DNA of 64,000 nt from positions 429,160 to 493,159 of the forward strand of contig NMRA01000306.1 of the NCBI GenBank assembly GCA_002633005.1, in the 5' to 3' direction. Of the stretch, positions 45,875 through 57,362 are shown in pieces. Position numbers and translations under genes: made by a program. The DNA comes from Phoronis australis (lineage: Eukaryota > Phoronida > Phoronidae). The notes under the pieces were generated by a model. It was not told the DNA's origin. It did no database searches and saw only the letters and a list, made by a program, of their open reading frames with translations. Position 1 is the first letter of the stretch. Each line of letters begins with the position of its first letter.

Positions 45875-48800
45875 ATGAGGACAAGACTGAATGTTCGAAC
45901 TCGTGAAGGTTTTACATTACAACAAATGAACAATACCAGGCTTTGGATGGACAAGTATAAGTCAGTAAGTGTGCTGTTTGTGAAATGTTCAATGACTCGT
46001 ATACACGTTTAGAGCATTCACTTATGGGTGACTGATCTCAGTCAGCATACATCGGACCCGAATCATTTTGAAGAGCCTCAATTCGATTAGCCTTGGTACA
46101 AAGCTGTATAATATACAGTCATCATACAGCTAGCTGGCTGGCTACAATTCGATCAGCTGTTCACTTTTTGTTCTAATACTACTAGTACTAGTAGTAGTAC
46201 TGATTCACGCTGACCTGGACTAGTTACACCATGTTAGTGTTGTAACATGTAGTTAAAACTGGTAAGGCCCTTTCATTCTAACGTCGACATGGCGATGTTT
46301 TGGGGAGTTGCAGTCAGTATGGATGGTTAACTACGGTCCTGAATCGAAGTTAACTGTGCCAGTTGACTTCACAGTAGACAAGCGGAGCGTCGATGCTGTG
46401 GTGTACGGTAGTATGAATGATTCAACTTCGGTTACATCGAAGAAGTTATTGTCAGGGGCCACTGCTATCATCGACAATTACAGGGTAATGTCGTCGCTAA
46501 AAGCTGCTCATATTTTGCTCGAGTAGTCACTAATCGAATTAGAAATAGGTTTTTGTGTCCATTAGCACATGTCAATGTTCCCAAATTATCACATTAAAAA
46601 ATCCTTGTGGAGAAGTGTTGCATCTACACTACGTTGCGATTACTTCTATGACAACATCATCAGTTACAGTTTACTTAGACATCCAAAGCCGGTAAAAACG
46701 GTTCGATTAACTTTCCAGTTCATGTCGACACTCTGCTCAGACCGAAATTAAGTACAAAAGGGCTTTTAGATCGATTTCAACTAGCAGAACAATGTAGCAG
46801 GTGGTGTAAAGAATTGTGGCGTGAGAGGGGGGGGATGTTTGTAGGATGTGTTAGGGACTTCACCTGGCCACGCCAATAGCTTTATTAGAAAGCTCATATC
46901 AGTGTTTGTCGTACTGAGTACAGGGGGGGGGGATAAGTCTTGGTCAAGATGGCTATACTTGAGAATGTCTTATTAGTTTTGCTTTATTTTTTCCAGTTAG
47001 GAGAATACTGACCACCTACAGGGGCCCGTGTAACCGTAAGTTGATCTTTCTTATTCCATTAAGTTTTAAAAGAAAGAATAGGTGTGCTAAACTTCAGTTA
47101 TTGATGGCCACTTTTCTCTGTATTTCCATCTTAGACTGTGCAGGTTAGGAGAAAATGGTTAATTGCAATCTGCATGGTCCAGGTACATTACTTGAACTCA
47201 CAACCTCAAAAAATTAGCCAGTCAAATCACGTGATTGGAGTACAAATCTTATGTTTGCTCATGTCATGGAATTGCTAAATTTTCGAGTTGTGTATCGAAT
47301 ACAGAGATTAGGCTATGGGCTTTAAAGTAAGCCGGAATTTTCATCAATTATAAGTCTCTTAAGTCGCTGTCAGTTTAGAATAATGCTGTCTCAGCTACAA
47401 ATTTTGCCTTCTGGTAATTAAATCAAAGTTGTTTTAAGCATAAAGGTGTGACAAATTGACTGAAAGTACATTCTTAAATCTTGTGATTGCTCCTGGTAAA
47501 GTGAGTCAAATTGTATTTAAACCCTCCTTCATCATCTGTACTTTCAGAATGAGTGGTTTAGACAACGCCCTCTACAAACTTCTTTGCAAGAGTCCCAGAC
47601 TGGTCATCACCTGAAGAAACCTTGAGGTATTGTTTCATTCATTTCCTTAATATCTCATGGAGTGACATTTCACATTTTATTCAACTCACAACTCACAATC
47701 CTAACCAAAGATATCACTGTTTCGTTTACAGTATTTAAACATGCCTTGTTTAAAGCCTGTTCAATTTCTATTCAGGGATTCACCCAGGATTTCGAAAATA
47801 GGGTGTCCAAAATGGGATTCCCAATATTTCGGAGTGTCCGTGATTCCGACAACCCATTACCCCTACCACCGTGCAGTGCACCAGCAACCCCCCACACTGA
47901 TTTTTTTACAAAAATACATAGATCAAAGCGTTTACATCTGCGTTTTCAAACTAACCCCCTGTAGCGAGCTTGGACCTAGACTTTTACACCTAAACTTATG
48001 AATACAGCCAAGCAGCTTACCAGACAAATATTAGAGATATTTTTTAAGGATGAGTGCACTTCGCACATGATGGCGTCACTGCTGTTCCATATTAAAACAT
48101 GGAAATGCACATTGAAATGCACGAAGCAGTGTTTCATTTGAGTTATTTATATTAGGTTTGTGTAAACCGTACTTTAGTGTGAAGTTTTTATTCTAATGTA
48201 TCAGTGCTTTGGAGGATGTCCAGTTGAGCAAAGAACATTTGTAATGTAACTAATTTGCATGTGAAAATTTTCAACTCGCTTACAACTGTAGTATAAATGC
48301 AAGCTAACTCCAGCTGCTGGTTGAAATTCTGTGCATCATGTTTGGTGTGGGGAGCAATTATGATTTCTAAAAACCTTATTTTGAAAATTTGCCCTTTTAC
48401 GATTCCATCTGTCGATTCAATGTCACTGTTTCAGATTCATAGATACATGTCTGAGTTCTCAGTGTAGAGGCCTCAGAATAAATTTTAAACTGAATGTCTT
48501 CTTACAAATGCCACTATTGTCATCTTACAGGGATTCAGAGCTGTTGTTCACCGTTGTCCTTATCTTCTTTGTCACCTGCATCCTCACAATCTGGATCAAA
48601 GGTTTGTGTCTGCTCTTGTAAAGACTCTATGCTCTATTGGAATTTAAAGTAGATATAGGCATGCCTTATGTCACGAAAACCAACTGTTTATTTAGACCAT
48701 GTACCATTAGTATGATATTGATCTCGAATTGTTCCTTGATAAAAATAAGGTGTGAAGTTTGGGCTTGAAAATCTCCAGCAATTTGTTACTACTTGAGAGT

Positions 48801-50355
48801 TTCTTTAGGTTGACGTGTCACAGCATGCCATTTCATTCACCTGACATGGTCACAACCATAATGAACTGACAGTTCTTTGCAAGACCAAAACTTATTTCTC
48901 ATCTGAATGAGGAAAGTGGTTAAAATCAAAAGTTAAGTTGCGCGGATAACAGGGTTTATAGCCGCAGAAATTTTTCTGTGAAAATGCAACTCTATTTTCT
49001 CTCAATGTAGGTTTCTTACTGCTTGTTAAAAGACGATAATAGTATGACCGGCTGCTGAGTAGCACTTGGGACATAACCATGTTGCCATGAGTTCAATTTC
49101 TTGTCTTGGAACTCTAGGATCCACTTAAACCATAAAGTGGCAATGGCCATCAAAAGTTATCATGATGCGATGAAGATTTGGCAATACGTGCATTAGTTCC
49201 TGCACCATCTTTCTAACTTGCAACCTCTCACACTTGTTGATACTAGCATTCCGTTGGTGGTATAGATACAGTTATCATTACTTGTACCCAATGGTGGTTT
49301 TCTTTGCACTGTATTTTTGGTTTTAGTGTTTCAGTGCTCAATTATATTGTAACTTTTCACAATATTTTACACTTACAGGCTACATAGGTACTTCAGTGAG
49401 AAATCTAAGAGTAATGCTGTCAAGGATTAAGAAAGGTCTATACTCCAGTGCCACCGGTGTCCATAATTAGCAGATGCTTGAGAGAAAAACAAGGCGTGCA
49501 CAAACTTGACACATGACTTCCAGGGGCCACCCAGTTCATTGCCTTGACGATCAATGGTTTTGCAATGACAACAAATGTTATTTGATCTATCAAAAGAACT
49601 ATCACTGCTTCAGTGAACATTTGACTCTGATTTTAAAGTTACCTTTGCATAGTAGCTTGACGTGGATATAGACTGTTGTCAATACAAAAGGACACGGCTA
49701 TATTTTTGATCTTACTCATTTACCGTACAGCATATAAATCTGACATTCTACTTTTTATATATGTAAACCAACAATCCTTGACCACTGTTTGCTTACATTT
49801 GACTCCAAAACTGTGATACAGTACCTGCTTTTTAATTGAAGTGCTCATGTAACTTGGTTCATGTTGAGTCTATCAACAGTCATCATCTGCTTTTGTTGGT
49901 CCACGTGGTTGTGCGAATTGACTACGTAATTAATATAAATGTGTCCATGACTTCAAACATATTTCGATTAATTACATGTCATGCTGCAACTCTTGTTTGC
50001 ATTTACATTTCTGTTGTGTTGAGAATTACTGCAGTGAAATGCATTTGATGTTATACAGGTTAAACTTCGGCAGTGAAAATCCATTTTGTTTGTTAATGTG
50101 ATTATGTCATTGCTGTTAAAGCTGCTATGAACCTGCCTTCCTTCAATTAAACCAACTCTTGATTGTGACTATTTATTGTCTTGGCCCATTCCTTACTCAA
50201 AGTACAAGTGATTCCTGGAATTAGAAAGAACTGACAGTTTGTTATAGCTCGAACCTCAGTTTATCAAGTTGCCTTGAAACAGCTTGTCATTTTCTGTAGG
50301 TGAATTTGTTACAAGCCAAGAAACCCATCCTCAGCTGGGTAAAGAAACTTACTGA
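45875..50355 (+). CDS. Six-exon gene for an unrecognised 169-residue single-pass membrane protein
   Basis: I joined exons 45875-45964, 46314-46484, 47562-47626, 48531-48601, 49379-49435 and 50300-50355 (stop TGA). Intron phases are 0, 0, 2, 1, 1 and each junction has GT and AG. Lengths sum to 510 nt. The protein starts MRTRLNVRTREGFTLQQMNN; residues ~31-87 are a polar domain (VWMVNYGPESKLTVPVDFTV, later GATAIIDNYR); then FFARVPDWSSPEETLRDSEL and a membrane span LLFTVVLIFFVTCILTIWIK (about residues 112-131). After the span come basic residues VRNLRVMLSRIKKG and a short tail. No signal peptide, so it may be tail-anchored or type II. The family is not recognised. The exon 3 acceptor has a competing AG 14 bases upstream. 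AATAAA at about 51184 may serve as poly(A) signal. Confidence 0.72.
46178..46203. repeat. TACTAG palindromic repeat
   Basis: TACTACTAGTACTAGTAGTAGTA is a self-complementary run of CTAGTA units within intron 1 of the six-exon gene. Confidence 0.6.
46997..47035 (+). other. Possible 39-nt poison or cassette exon
   Basis: A strong acceptor (GCTTTATTTTTTCCAG) and donor (AACC|GTAAGTTG) bracket 39 nt inside intron 2 of the six-exon gene. Entered in phase 0 from exon 2 it reads LGEY then TGA. Inclusion would truncate the protein before its membrane span. Confidence 0.4.
47775..47880. mobile_element. Partial hAT-type repeat
   Basis: CAGGGATTCACCCAGGATTTC resembles the CAGGGGCGGATCCAGGATTTT terminus of the MITE family; what follows (GGGTGTCC, CCCCTACC) is compatible with its interior. 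The other terminus is not seen. It lies in intron 3 of the six-exon gene. Confidence 0.35.
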
Positions 50356-50892
50356 TAGGAGGTCTGATGCGGAAAATGGTATAAATTAAAAGTTACTTTA
50401 TTGTTGATGGAATGTTGGTTTGTAGCAACTTTACCAGTTCTGTTTCATTACATTTAAGTCTTCATCCGATTTTCAGTATGAAACTAAGAAATGGTATTGG
50501 GCATAAATTTTGTTTATTAGTACCCCAAAGAAATCACATTTATCTGAGTACTAAGTAGTAGACAAAACAAATATGCATTAGACACATAAAATATGGTGCC
50601 TGAGTAAATAACATAATTTGTTTGACTGCAAGCAAAGTAGATAAAGCAGTATTTTGTGACATAACCCTTGCATTGCGAAAATATGTTGGGGTAGGCGCCT
50701 TTTGTTGTAGTTGGTACCTTTGTTGAAAGCCAGCACATCATTACGGTAGACTCTTGCCAGTTCCTCATTTATGACGATGAAACCAAAAGTCCTGAATCAA
50801 AAATAAAAATAAAATTTTCTTCATAGTCATGTATAAGAGAAAAAAATTCTTCATTAACTAGTGTACTTCAAAAGCTGAATACCTTATAGAAT

Positions 50893-51072
50893 GCGAACAG
50901 TTTGTCCCGTCAGCACGCCATCTTTTTGGTCACATCACGTGACCTAATGAATGTATGTCCGAAAAGATTTCTGCCCTAGACAGGGACGGGCAGAAATCTT
51001 TTTGGATTGATATTCATTAGGTCACGTGATGTGACCAAAAACATGGCGTGCTGATGGGACAAGCTGTTTGCG
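50893..51072. mobile_element. Long fold-back element with ~80 bp arms
   Basis: The left arm runs GCGAACAGTTTGTCCC, CAGCACGCCAT, TTTTTGGTCACATCACGTGA, CCTAATGAAT, CAGAAATCTTTT and so on, and the right arm is its inverse (AAGATTTCTGCCC inverted as GGGCAGAAATCTT, then ATTCATTAGGTCACGTGATG, TGGCGTGCTGATGGGACAAG). The loop is about 8 bases. It is immediately flanked by the direct repeat ATACCTTATAGAATG on the left (50879-50893), with another copy at 51112-51126. The word TCACGTGA inside each arm is an E-box. Confidence 0.85.
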
Positions 51073-51657
51073 ACATTTTTCCATGCCTTATTGAAAAAGA
51101 TTTATTTATACATACCTTATAGAATGTACTGTTGGCAATCCATTGTTATGGCTATTTTGGTATTTATACTTAAATTTCAGATAAACAATAAACAAAACTC
51201 AAATAAGGAATGTGTTTTATTGTGTTTTGTTTAGTTTGACTAAAACTGGACCTTATCATGAACCTGCCAATAATCCATAGATAGTCTTTATGAATATTCA
51301 TATCACAGGCATACTGTCAGGGCCTTAATAATGTCTTCACTTCACAATTGCCAAGTAAAGGTTTACTCCAGTTGTCATTAATACCTAATAGCCTGGAAAT
51401 AATTTGTTCACATTTTCTCAATAAGTAACAATTATGAGCATATTCAGATAATTTATTTATTTGTTAAACTGAGTTTTGGGTATTTGTGTAACATAGATGT
51501 TGAGTGCAAGACCAAATCTCTGTAGCCAGAGCCTTGGAAGGAAAATGGTAAAAGGTTATTACAAGTGTCATGTCAGCTGTGTTTTCTTTCACATAGTCAC
51601 ATGTGTGCATAATGAGGGTGCTTAACTGGATTTCCAAAACTGTCTTTATAAGAAATA

Positions 51658-51806
51658 CTCACAGGCATAAGCAAAATGCAGGTGATAGGTTGCTTCTTAT
51701 AGATCTTTTCAGTGTAGTGGACACTCTTCAGCATCTGCCACATGTACACCCTGATGACAATCACAGCTGGTGATACCCACCACCCCAGTGAGTATGGACA
51801 CACATT
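51658..51806 (-). CDS. Minus-strand exon with hydrophobic segment (partial gene)
   Basis: Acceptor CCACCTATTTTAG, then VCPYSLGWWVSPAVIVIRVY, MWQMLKSVHYTEKIYKKQP and ITCILLMP, ending at the donor CCT|GTGAGT. The frame is protein-like, with a possible membrane span around SPAVIVIRVYMW. A terminal exon may follow at 50793 (acceptor TTTTTGATTCAG). In phase 0 that gives DFWFHRHK then a stop; in another phase it gives GFIVINEELARVYRNDV and onward. The acceptor of this exon falls within the satellite word CCAAAATAGGTGGC, so upstream linkage is unsure. Confidence 0.35.
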
Positions 51807-52597
51807 CTAAAATAGGTGGCGCTAAGTGACAGTCTCCAAAGCAAAGTTATGTTTACAATAAGTATTTGGCCTGAAATTCTACAGTCTACAGAGCGCTATT
51901 CAGCCACAGTAGAACAGTGCTAGCTGGGTCAGTCTGGGTCAACTAGGCATAACCAAAACAAAGTGAACTAACTGAAAGCCAGCCAGCTGTGTGCATACGT
52001 GACCGAAGGAACAACGATATCCGAAAATCTCGAATAATTCAAAAAGTAGTCGTCGTAGCGCAAAATGAAAATTATCACCTGAAAGCCCGTTCAAAACTCT
52101 ATCTCAAGTGGTAGTTTGTCAAACACGATAACATTCATGTGACTAGGGAAGAAATCAAATAGAGAGCATATAATGAACTACAATAAAGAATAATAGATAG
52201 CGCAACATGACGGACGAGCCATGCTTTGTTCCCGCAATCCAAAATAGGTGGCACTATGTGACAGTCTGCAGAGCAAAGTTATGTTTACAATAGTATTTCG
52301 CCTGGAATCCCAGACTACAGTACGACAGTGCTACCTGGGTCAGTCGGGGTCACAACTCTCTGTTAACTTGTGCAGACACAACCAAAGCAAAGTGAACTGA
52401 AAGCCAGCCAGCTGAGTGCATACGAGACCGAAGGAACAACGGTATCCGAAAATCTCAAATAATTCAAAAAGTAGACGTCGTAGTGCAAAATGGAAATTAT
52501 CATCTGAAAGCCCGTTCAAAACTCTATCTAAAGTGGTAGTTTGTCAAACACGATAACATTCATGTGACTAGCAAAAAATCAATAGAGAGCATACAAT

Positions 52598-52750
52598 NNN
52601 NNNNNNNNNNNNNNNNNNNNNNNNNNNNNNNNNNNNNNNNNNNNNNNNNNNNNNNNNNNNNNNNNNNNNNNNNNNNNNNNNNNNNNNNNNNNNNNNNNNN
52701 NNNNNNNNNNNNNNNNNNNNNNNNNNNNNNNNNNNNNNNNNNNNNNNNNN
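52598..52750. other. Assembly gap (153 undetermined bases)
   Basis: All N, within the satellite; the flanks are copies of the same unit, so its true length is unknown. Confidence 0.99.
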
Positions 52751-55004
52751 AATAATTCAAAAAGTAGACGTCGTAGCGCAAAATGAAAATTATCATCTGA
52801 AAGCCCGTTCAAAACTCTATCTAAAGTGGTAGTTTGTCAAACACGATAACATTCATGTGACTAGCAAAAAATCAAACAGAGAGCATACAATCAACTACAA
52901 TCAAGAACAATAGATGGCGCAACATGACGGACGAGCCATGCTTTAAAGTAGGACAGTGCTGGCTGGGTCAGTCTGGGTCAACTAGGCATAACCAAAACAA
53001 AGTGAACTGAAAGCCAGCCACTTGCGCGCTTGCATAGGAACAACGGTATCCGAAAATCTCGAAACATTAAAAAAGTAGACGTCGTAGCGCAAAATGGAAA
53101 GTATCTTCTGAAAGCCCGTTCAAATCTCTATCTAAAGTGGTAGTTTGGCAAAAATCCAAAAAATTTTCGAGAAAATTGAAAATTTGCCGGGTTTTTTTTT
53201 GAAATTCAAAGTCAAATAACTCGAAAACTGTAAGTCTGAGAAATACGCTCTCGCAGACTTTTTGAAAGGCCATACTTCAAGGAATCCACACGCAAAAATT
53301 CACGTCATTTGCTCTTCCCATAAAAAATGCGACACGAGAGCGATTGAAACAGTGTGAACATGCCCCACAGCCGCCATCTTGAAGGTGACTTCCGGTTCAA
53401 TATTTTTTTATAAAAGCTTATTAACCTCAACAAACACGTGACCATTTTGAAAGTGATTGGTTTGCAATTGCGCCCTCTACAGGAGAAAACGTTTTTAGCC
53501 ATATTTAGGGGTGCGCATGCGCCACGTCCAATAATTCCGCCATCTTTAACCGGAAGTCTACGATTTTCTGCACAATTCTAGCACATGCGTTTTAGTATAT
53601 TCGTACCAATTTTCAGCCATGTAGGTTGAAAAATGCGGCCTCTACTTGTTTTTGACTGTGAAATTGGATTCACAATGGCCGCCACGTCCGCCATTTTGTA
53701 TCCGATCATGACCAAAAACAGTAACTTTCCAGTGATTCCCAATCTACATGTTGTGTGCAAATTTCGTGAAAATCGGACCAGAATTGCGACCTGTAGAGAG
53801 CGAACAAACAAAAAAATGAAATCGCTCTGAGGAGCGAAACTTGGCGAAATTAACCAAAAAGATGACGATAAAGACGATGACGTAGATGACGAATATGACG
53901 ACGATGGTGGCGAGGATGAACAAAAGAAGTAATAATAACATACACATGACGAACGTAGAAGTCCGAAATCAGTAAGAAAAAGGCTACAGTCTTGTGCTAC
54001 ACTTGGCGAAATTAACGGAAAAGACAACGACGGAGATGATGACGAAGATGATGACGATGATGACGAATATGATGATGGTGGTGGCGATGATGAACAACAT
54101 CACAACATTCATGTTACGAACTTAGATGTCATAAATCAATAAGAAATAGGCTACAGTCTACTTCAATAGAAGATCAATCCACATCAAAACAGCAAGAGCG
54201 CTCAACAAAGGAACAGCGTTATCAGAAAATCTCAAATACCTCGAAAAGTAGACGTCCTAGCGAAAAATGGAAACCATCTTCTGAAAGCCCGTTCAAAATT
54301 CTATCTAAACTAGTGGTATCGCCTAATTCCGTAAATTGTTCGGAAAAAATGAAATTGCGTTTTTTTTAAGAAATTCAAAGTCAAATAACTCGAAAACGGT
54401 AAGTCTGAGAAAAAAATTGTTACAGGCCATTTGAAAGAATATACTTCAAAGAATCCACATGCAAAAAATCACGTCTTTTTCTCTTCCCGTTTAAAATCGA
54501 ACTTCAGCACGACTGAAAATGGGTCAACATGGGCCAGATCCGCCATCTTGAAAGCAACTTCCGGTTTTTTGGATCAGTATAGTAGCATGTCATAAGAAAC
54601 TACTACCTGTAAAAATTCGAAGGAATTGGTCTGATAAGGCGCCCTCTACAGGAGAAAACGTTTTTAGGCCAAAATCGAGGTGCGCATGCGCGATCGCCGA
54701 TATTTCCGCCATCTTTATTCGGAAGTAAACAATTTACAGTATACCTGTAGAAAACTTCCGGTCCAGTTACTGTGCCGATTCTTAGCCTTTTACGTAAAAA
54801 ATTGTAGCCTCCAGAAGCATTTGAACCTTGAAATGAAAACAAAATGGCCGCCACAGCCGCCATCTTGGATCCGATTTTGACGAAAAACACTAGGCTTCCA
54901 GTACTTCTGGAAGTACGTGTTATGTGTAAATTTTGTGATGATCGGACGAAAATTACGACCTGTATCGCGCGAACAAACAAAAAAAACTTAGTGGAAGAGC
55001 AACA

Positions 55005-55032
55005 TACTTGGCGAAATTTATTTCGCCAAGTA
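55005..55032. repeat. Short perfect palindrome TACTTGGCGAAAT..
   Basis: TACTTGGCGAAAT-TT-ATTTCGCCAAGTA: 13 bp perfect arms with a 2 nt loop, at the end of a satellite unit. The same motif follows at 56224-56251. Confidence 0.9.
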
Positions 55033-56223
55033 ATAATAAATGAAAGCGCTCCGAGGAGCGAACCTTGGCGAAATTAACCAAAAAGATAACGATAAAGATG
55101 ATGACGAAGATGACGAATATGACGACGATGGTGAAAAAAAGAAGTATTAATAACATACACATGGCGAACGTAGAGGTCCGAAATCAGTAAGAAAAAGGCT
55201 ACAGTCTTGTGCGACACTTGGCGAAATTAACGGAAAAGACAACGACGGAGATGATGACGAAGATGACGATGATGATGACGAATATGATGATGGTGGTGGC
55301 GATGATGAACAACATCACAACATTCATATGACGAACTTATATGTCATAAATCAATAACAAATAGGCTACAGTCTAGTTCAATAGAAGATATACTGTACCA
55401 ACATCAATGCAGCAAGAGCGCTCAACAAAGGAACAGCGTTATCAGAAAATCTCAAATAACTCGAAAAGTAGACGTCCTAGCGAAAAATGGAAAACATCTT
55501 CTGAAAGCCCGTTCAAACTTCTATCTAAACAGATGGTATCGCCTAATTCCGTAAATTTTTCGAAAAAAATGAAATTTTGCTTATTTTTATGAAATTCAAA
55601 GTCAAATAACTCGAAAACAGTAAGTCTGAGAAAAAATCGTAACAAGCCATTTGTAAGAGTATACATTAGAGAATCCACATGCAAAAATTCATGTCTTTTC
55701 CTTCACCCGTTTAAATAGCATTTACGTACGACTGAAAATAGGTCAACATGCACAAGATCCGCCATCTCGAATGCAACTTCCGGTTTTTTGGGTTGATATA
55801 ATAGCATTTCACAAAAAACTAATATCCGTAAAACTTCAAAGGAATTGGCCTTATAATGCGCCCTCTACAGGAGAAAACGTTTTTAGGCCAAAATTGAGGT
55901 GCGCATGCGCGATCGCCGATATTTCCGCCATCTTAAATCTGAAGTAAACAATTTCCGCTATGCTTGTAGCAAACTTCCGGTCCACTTACTGTGCCGATTC
56001 TTAGCCTTTTACGTAAAAAATTGTAGCCTCCAGAAGCATTTGAACCTTTAAATGAAAACAAAATGGCCGCCACAGCCGCCATCTTGGATCCGATTTTGAC
56101 GAAAAACAACAGGCTTCCAGTACTTCCGGAAGTACGTATTATGTGTAAAATTCGTGATGATCAGACAAAAATTGCGACCTGTATCGTGCGAACAACAAAA
56201 AAAAACTTAGTGGAAGAGCAATA

Positions 56224-56356
56224 TACTTGGCGAAATTTATTTCGCCAAGTAACTAGTAAAACCTTGCTGTCAGAGCAACATACTTGGCGGAAGAATTCCG
56301 ACAAGTAAAAACTTGCTATCAGAGCAACATACTTGGCGGAAGAATTCCGCCAAGTA
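56224..56356. repeat. Cluster of three palindromes at ~52 bp spacing
   Basis: 56224-56251 repeats the 55005 palindrome. 56281-56307 is TACTTGGCGGAA-GAA-TTCCGACAAGTA, with one mismatch, and 56330-56356 is TACTTGGCGGAA-GAA-TTCCGCCAAGTA, with perfect 12 bp arms. Each is preceded by the spacer CAGAGCAACA. The arms share the core CTTGGCG/CGCCAAG while the centre differs, which is co-variation between arms. Confidence 0.85.
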
Positions 56357-56769
56357 AAGATGTTACTAATATGCCCATGACAGCAAAATGCGATAAGCCA
56401 CCACTGTCGAATATATCTTCAACTTGTAAAGAATACAAGCAGATGACCTGATTCGTGTAGAAAGCATTTTAATTCAACAATTTACATGAAGAAACGTAAC
56501 CCTGCATCCAGCATAATACAGCACTGTACCTAATCCGTAACACTACCGAGACGATCACCGCAGTTTGGTCATACTTACTTTTCATGTTTCGAAGCTAATT
56601 TTCCGAAAAAATACTTATACCCTTCCGTCAGACAACTCTTCGGTGCATTGACGTGTTCTCTAATGTATTTTTCTACGTCTCTGTGGTTAATTACCGACTC
56701 ATATTTTAAGATTTAATATCCAGGTTGTACTCGAAAGACCGGCCATTTAACTCATGCAATGAAAGTTTC

Positions 56770-57260
56770 AGCTTTGTATATCGCAGTGAGCCTCGCTTTG
56801 GATTTTAATGGCCGCCACTTGAGTTAGGTCTTTTGCATGCACAAATGGCAAAAGCGCAACGTTTCGGCACGAAGAGACAAATGTAGTTTCGTGATGAACT
56901 GAGGATGACTTTGTCATCCCACGACTGTCTTGCCTGGGTACATGCTTTATTCTGCTCACTTTTTTCACAACTCAACTTCGCCATACTCTGCATGGCACCG
57001 TTTATATGTACTTGAGCATGTAGGCAAGGAAAGCTGTGCACTCCGCGTATCTCCCATTTCGAAACTTCCAGTTAAACCGCATTTTGATTAATGTTTTTAT
57101 GAGTGTTTGTTCAATTACAAGATAATATGACACGCCTGAACAGAATCTGTCACTTCCCCTTATGGCATGGTGGCCGTTAACAAAGGTGCTGTACACGTCT
57201 GGATGGGTGTCGTTGAGTTGCTGTATCTGTTACAAGTACATGTATCTGAATGCGTATTTT
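56770..57260 (-). pseudogene. Decayed member of a dispersed invertebrate protein family
   Basis: Minus-strand frames joined across shifts read DVYSTFVNGHHAIRGSDRFC, SGVSYYLVIEQTLIKTLI, then AYMLKYINGAMQSMAKLSCE, KSEQNKACTQARQSWDDKV and CLFVPKRCAF. The order 'FVxGxHxIRxSDRxxxGxxxxLxIEQxLxK' ... 'NxAMQxL' ... 'SEQxKxxxxARQxxDxK' matches, from memory, a large uncharacterised family scattered in cnidarian, molluscan and deuterostome genomes. At least three frame breaks occur here, so it is dead. Confidence 0.5.
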
Positions 57261-57362
57261 GCATAAACGTTGTGACCAGGAGCTGCAAAGTAAGGCAACC
57301 ATCTTCATATATTGTATCGGGTTCGATTTTGCAAGGACAAGTCTGATTTGTGTGCTTCCATT

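Larger units (their letters stand above)
51808..56360. repeat. Complex satellite: ~1.2 kb tandem units with shorter sub-units
   Basis: The word AAGTAGACGTCGTAGCGCAAA or its variant AAGTAGACGTCCTAGCGAAAA occurs near 52045, 52470, 52760, 53075, 54250 and 55468. Three large units begin near 53040, 54212 and 55430 (periods ~1175 and ~1218), each with GCGCCCTCTACAGGAGAAAA (53470, 54640, 55858), GCCGCCATCTTGGATCCGAT or a relative (53690, 54857, 56077), and a GATGACGA-rich patch (53860, 54020; 55090, 55240). The earlier copies (51810, 52240) are shorter units starting CCAAAATAGGTGGC. Frames such as LTVFELFDFEF or LNGLSED on the minus strand recur only because of the repeat. Not protein-coding as far as I can see. 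Confidence 0.85.

Noticed and set aside
53067-55684. Recurrent frames reading LTVFELFDFEF and LNGLSED
   Set aside because: They recur only as part of the satellite unit, in step with its period, and have no splice sites or start context.
56063-56308. Plus-strand frame starting MAATAAILDPIL
   Set aside because: The same frame appears in each satellite unit; the end (EQYTWRN, EQHTWRK) is the translation of the palindrome cluster.
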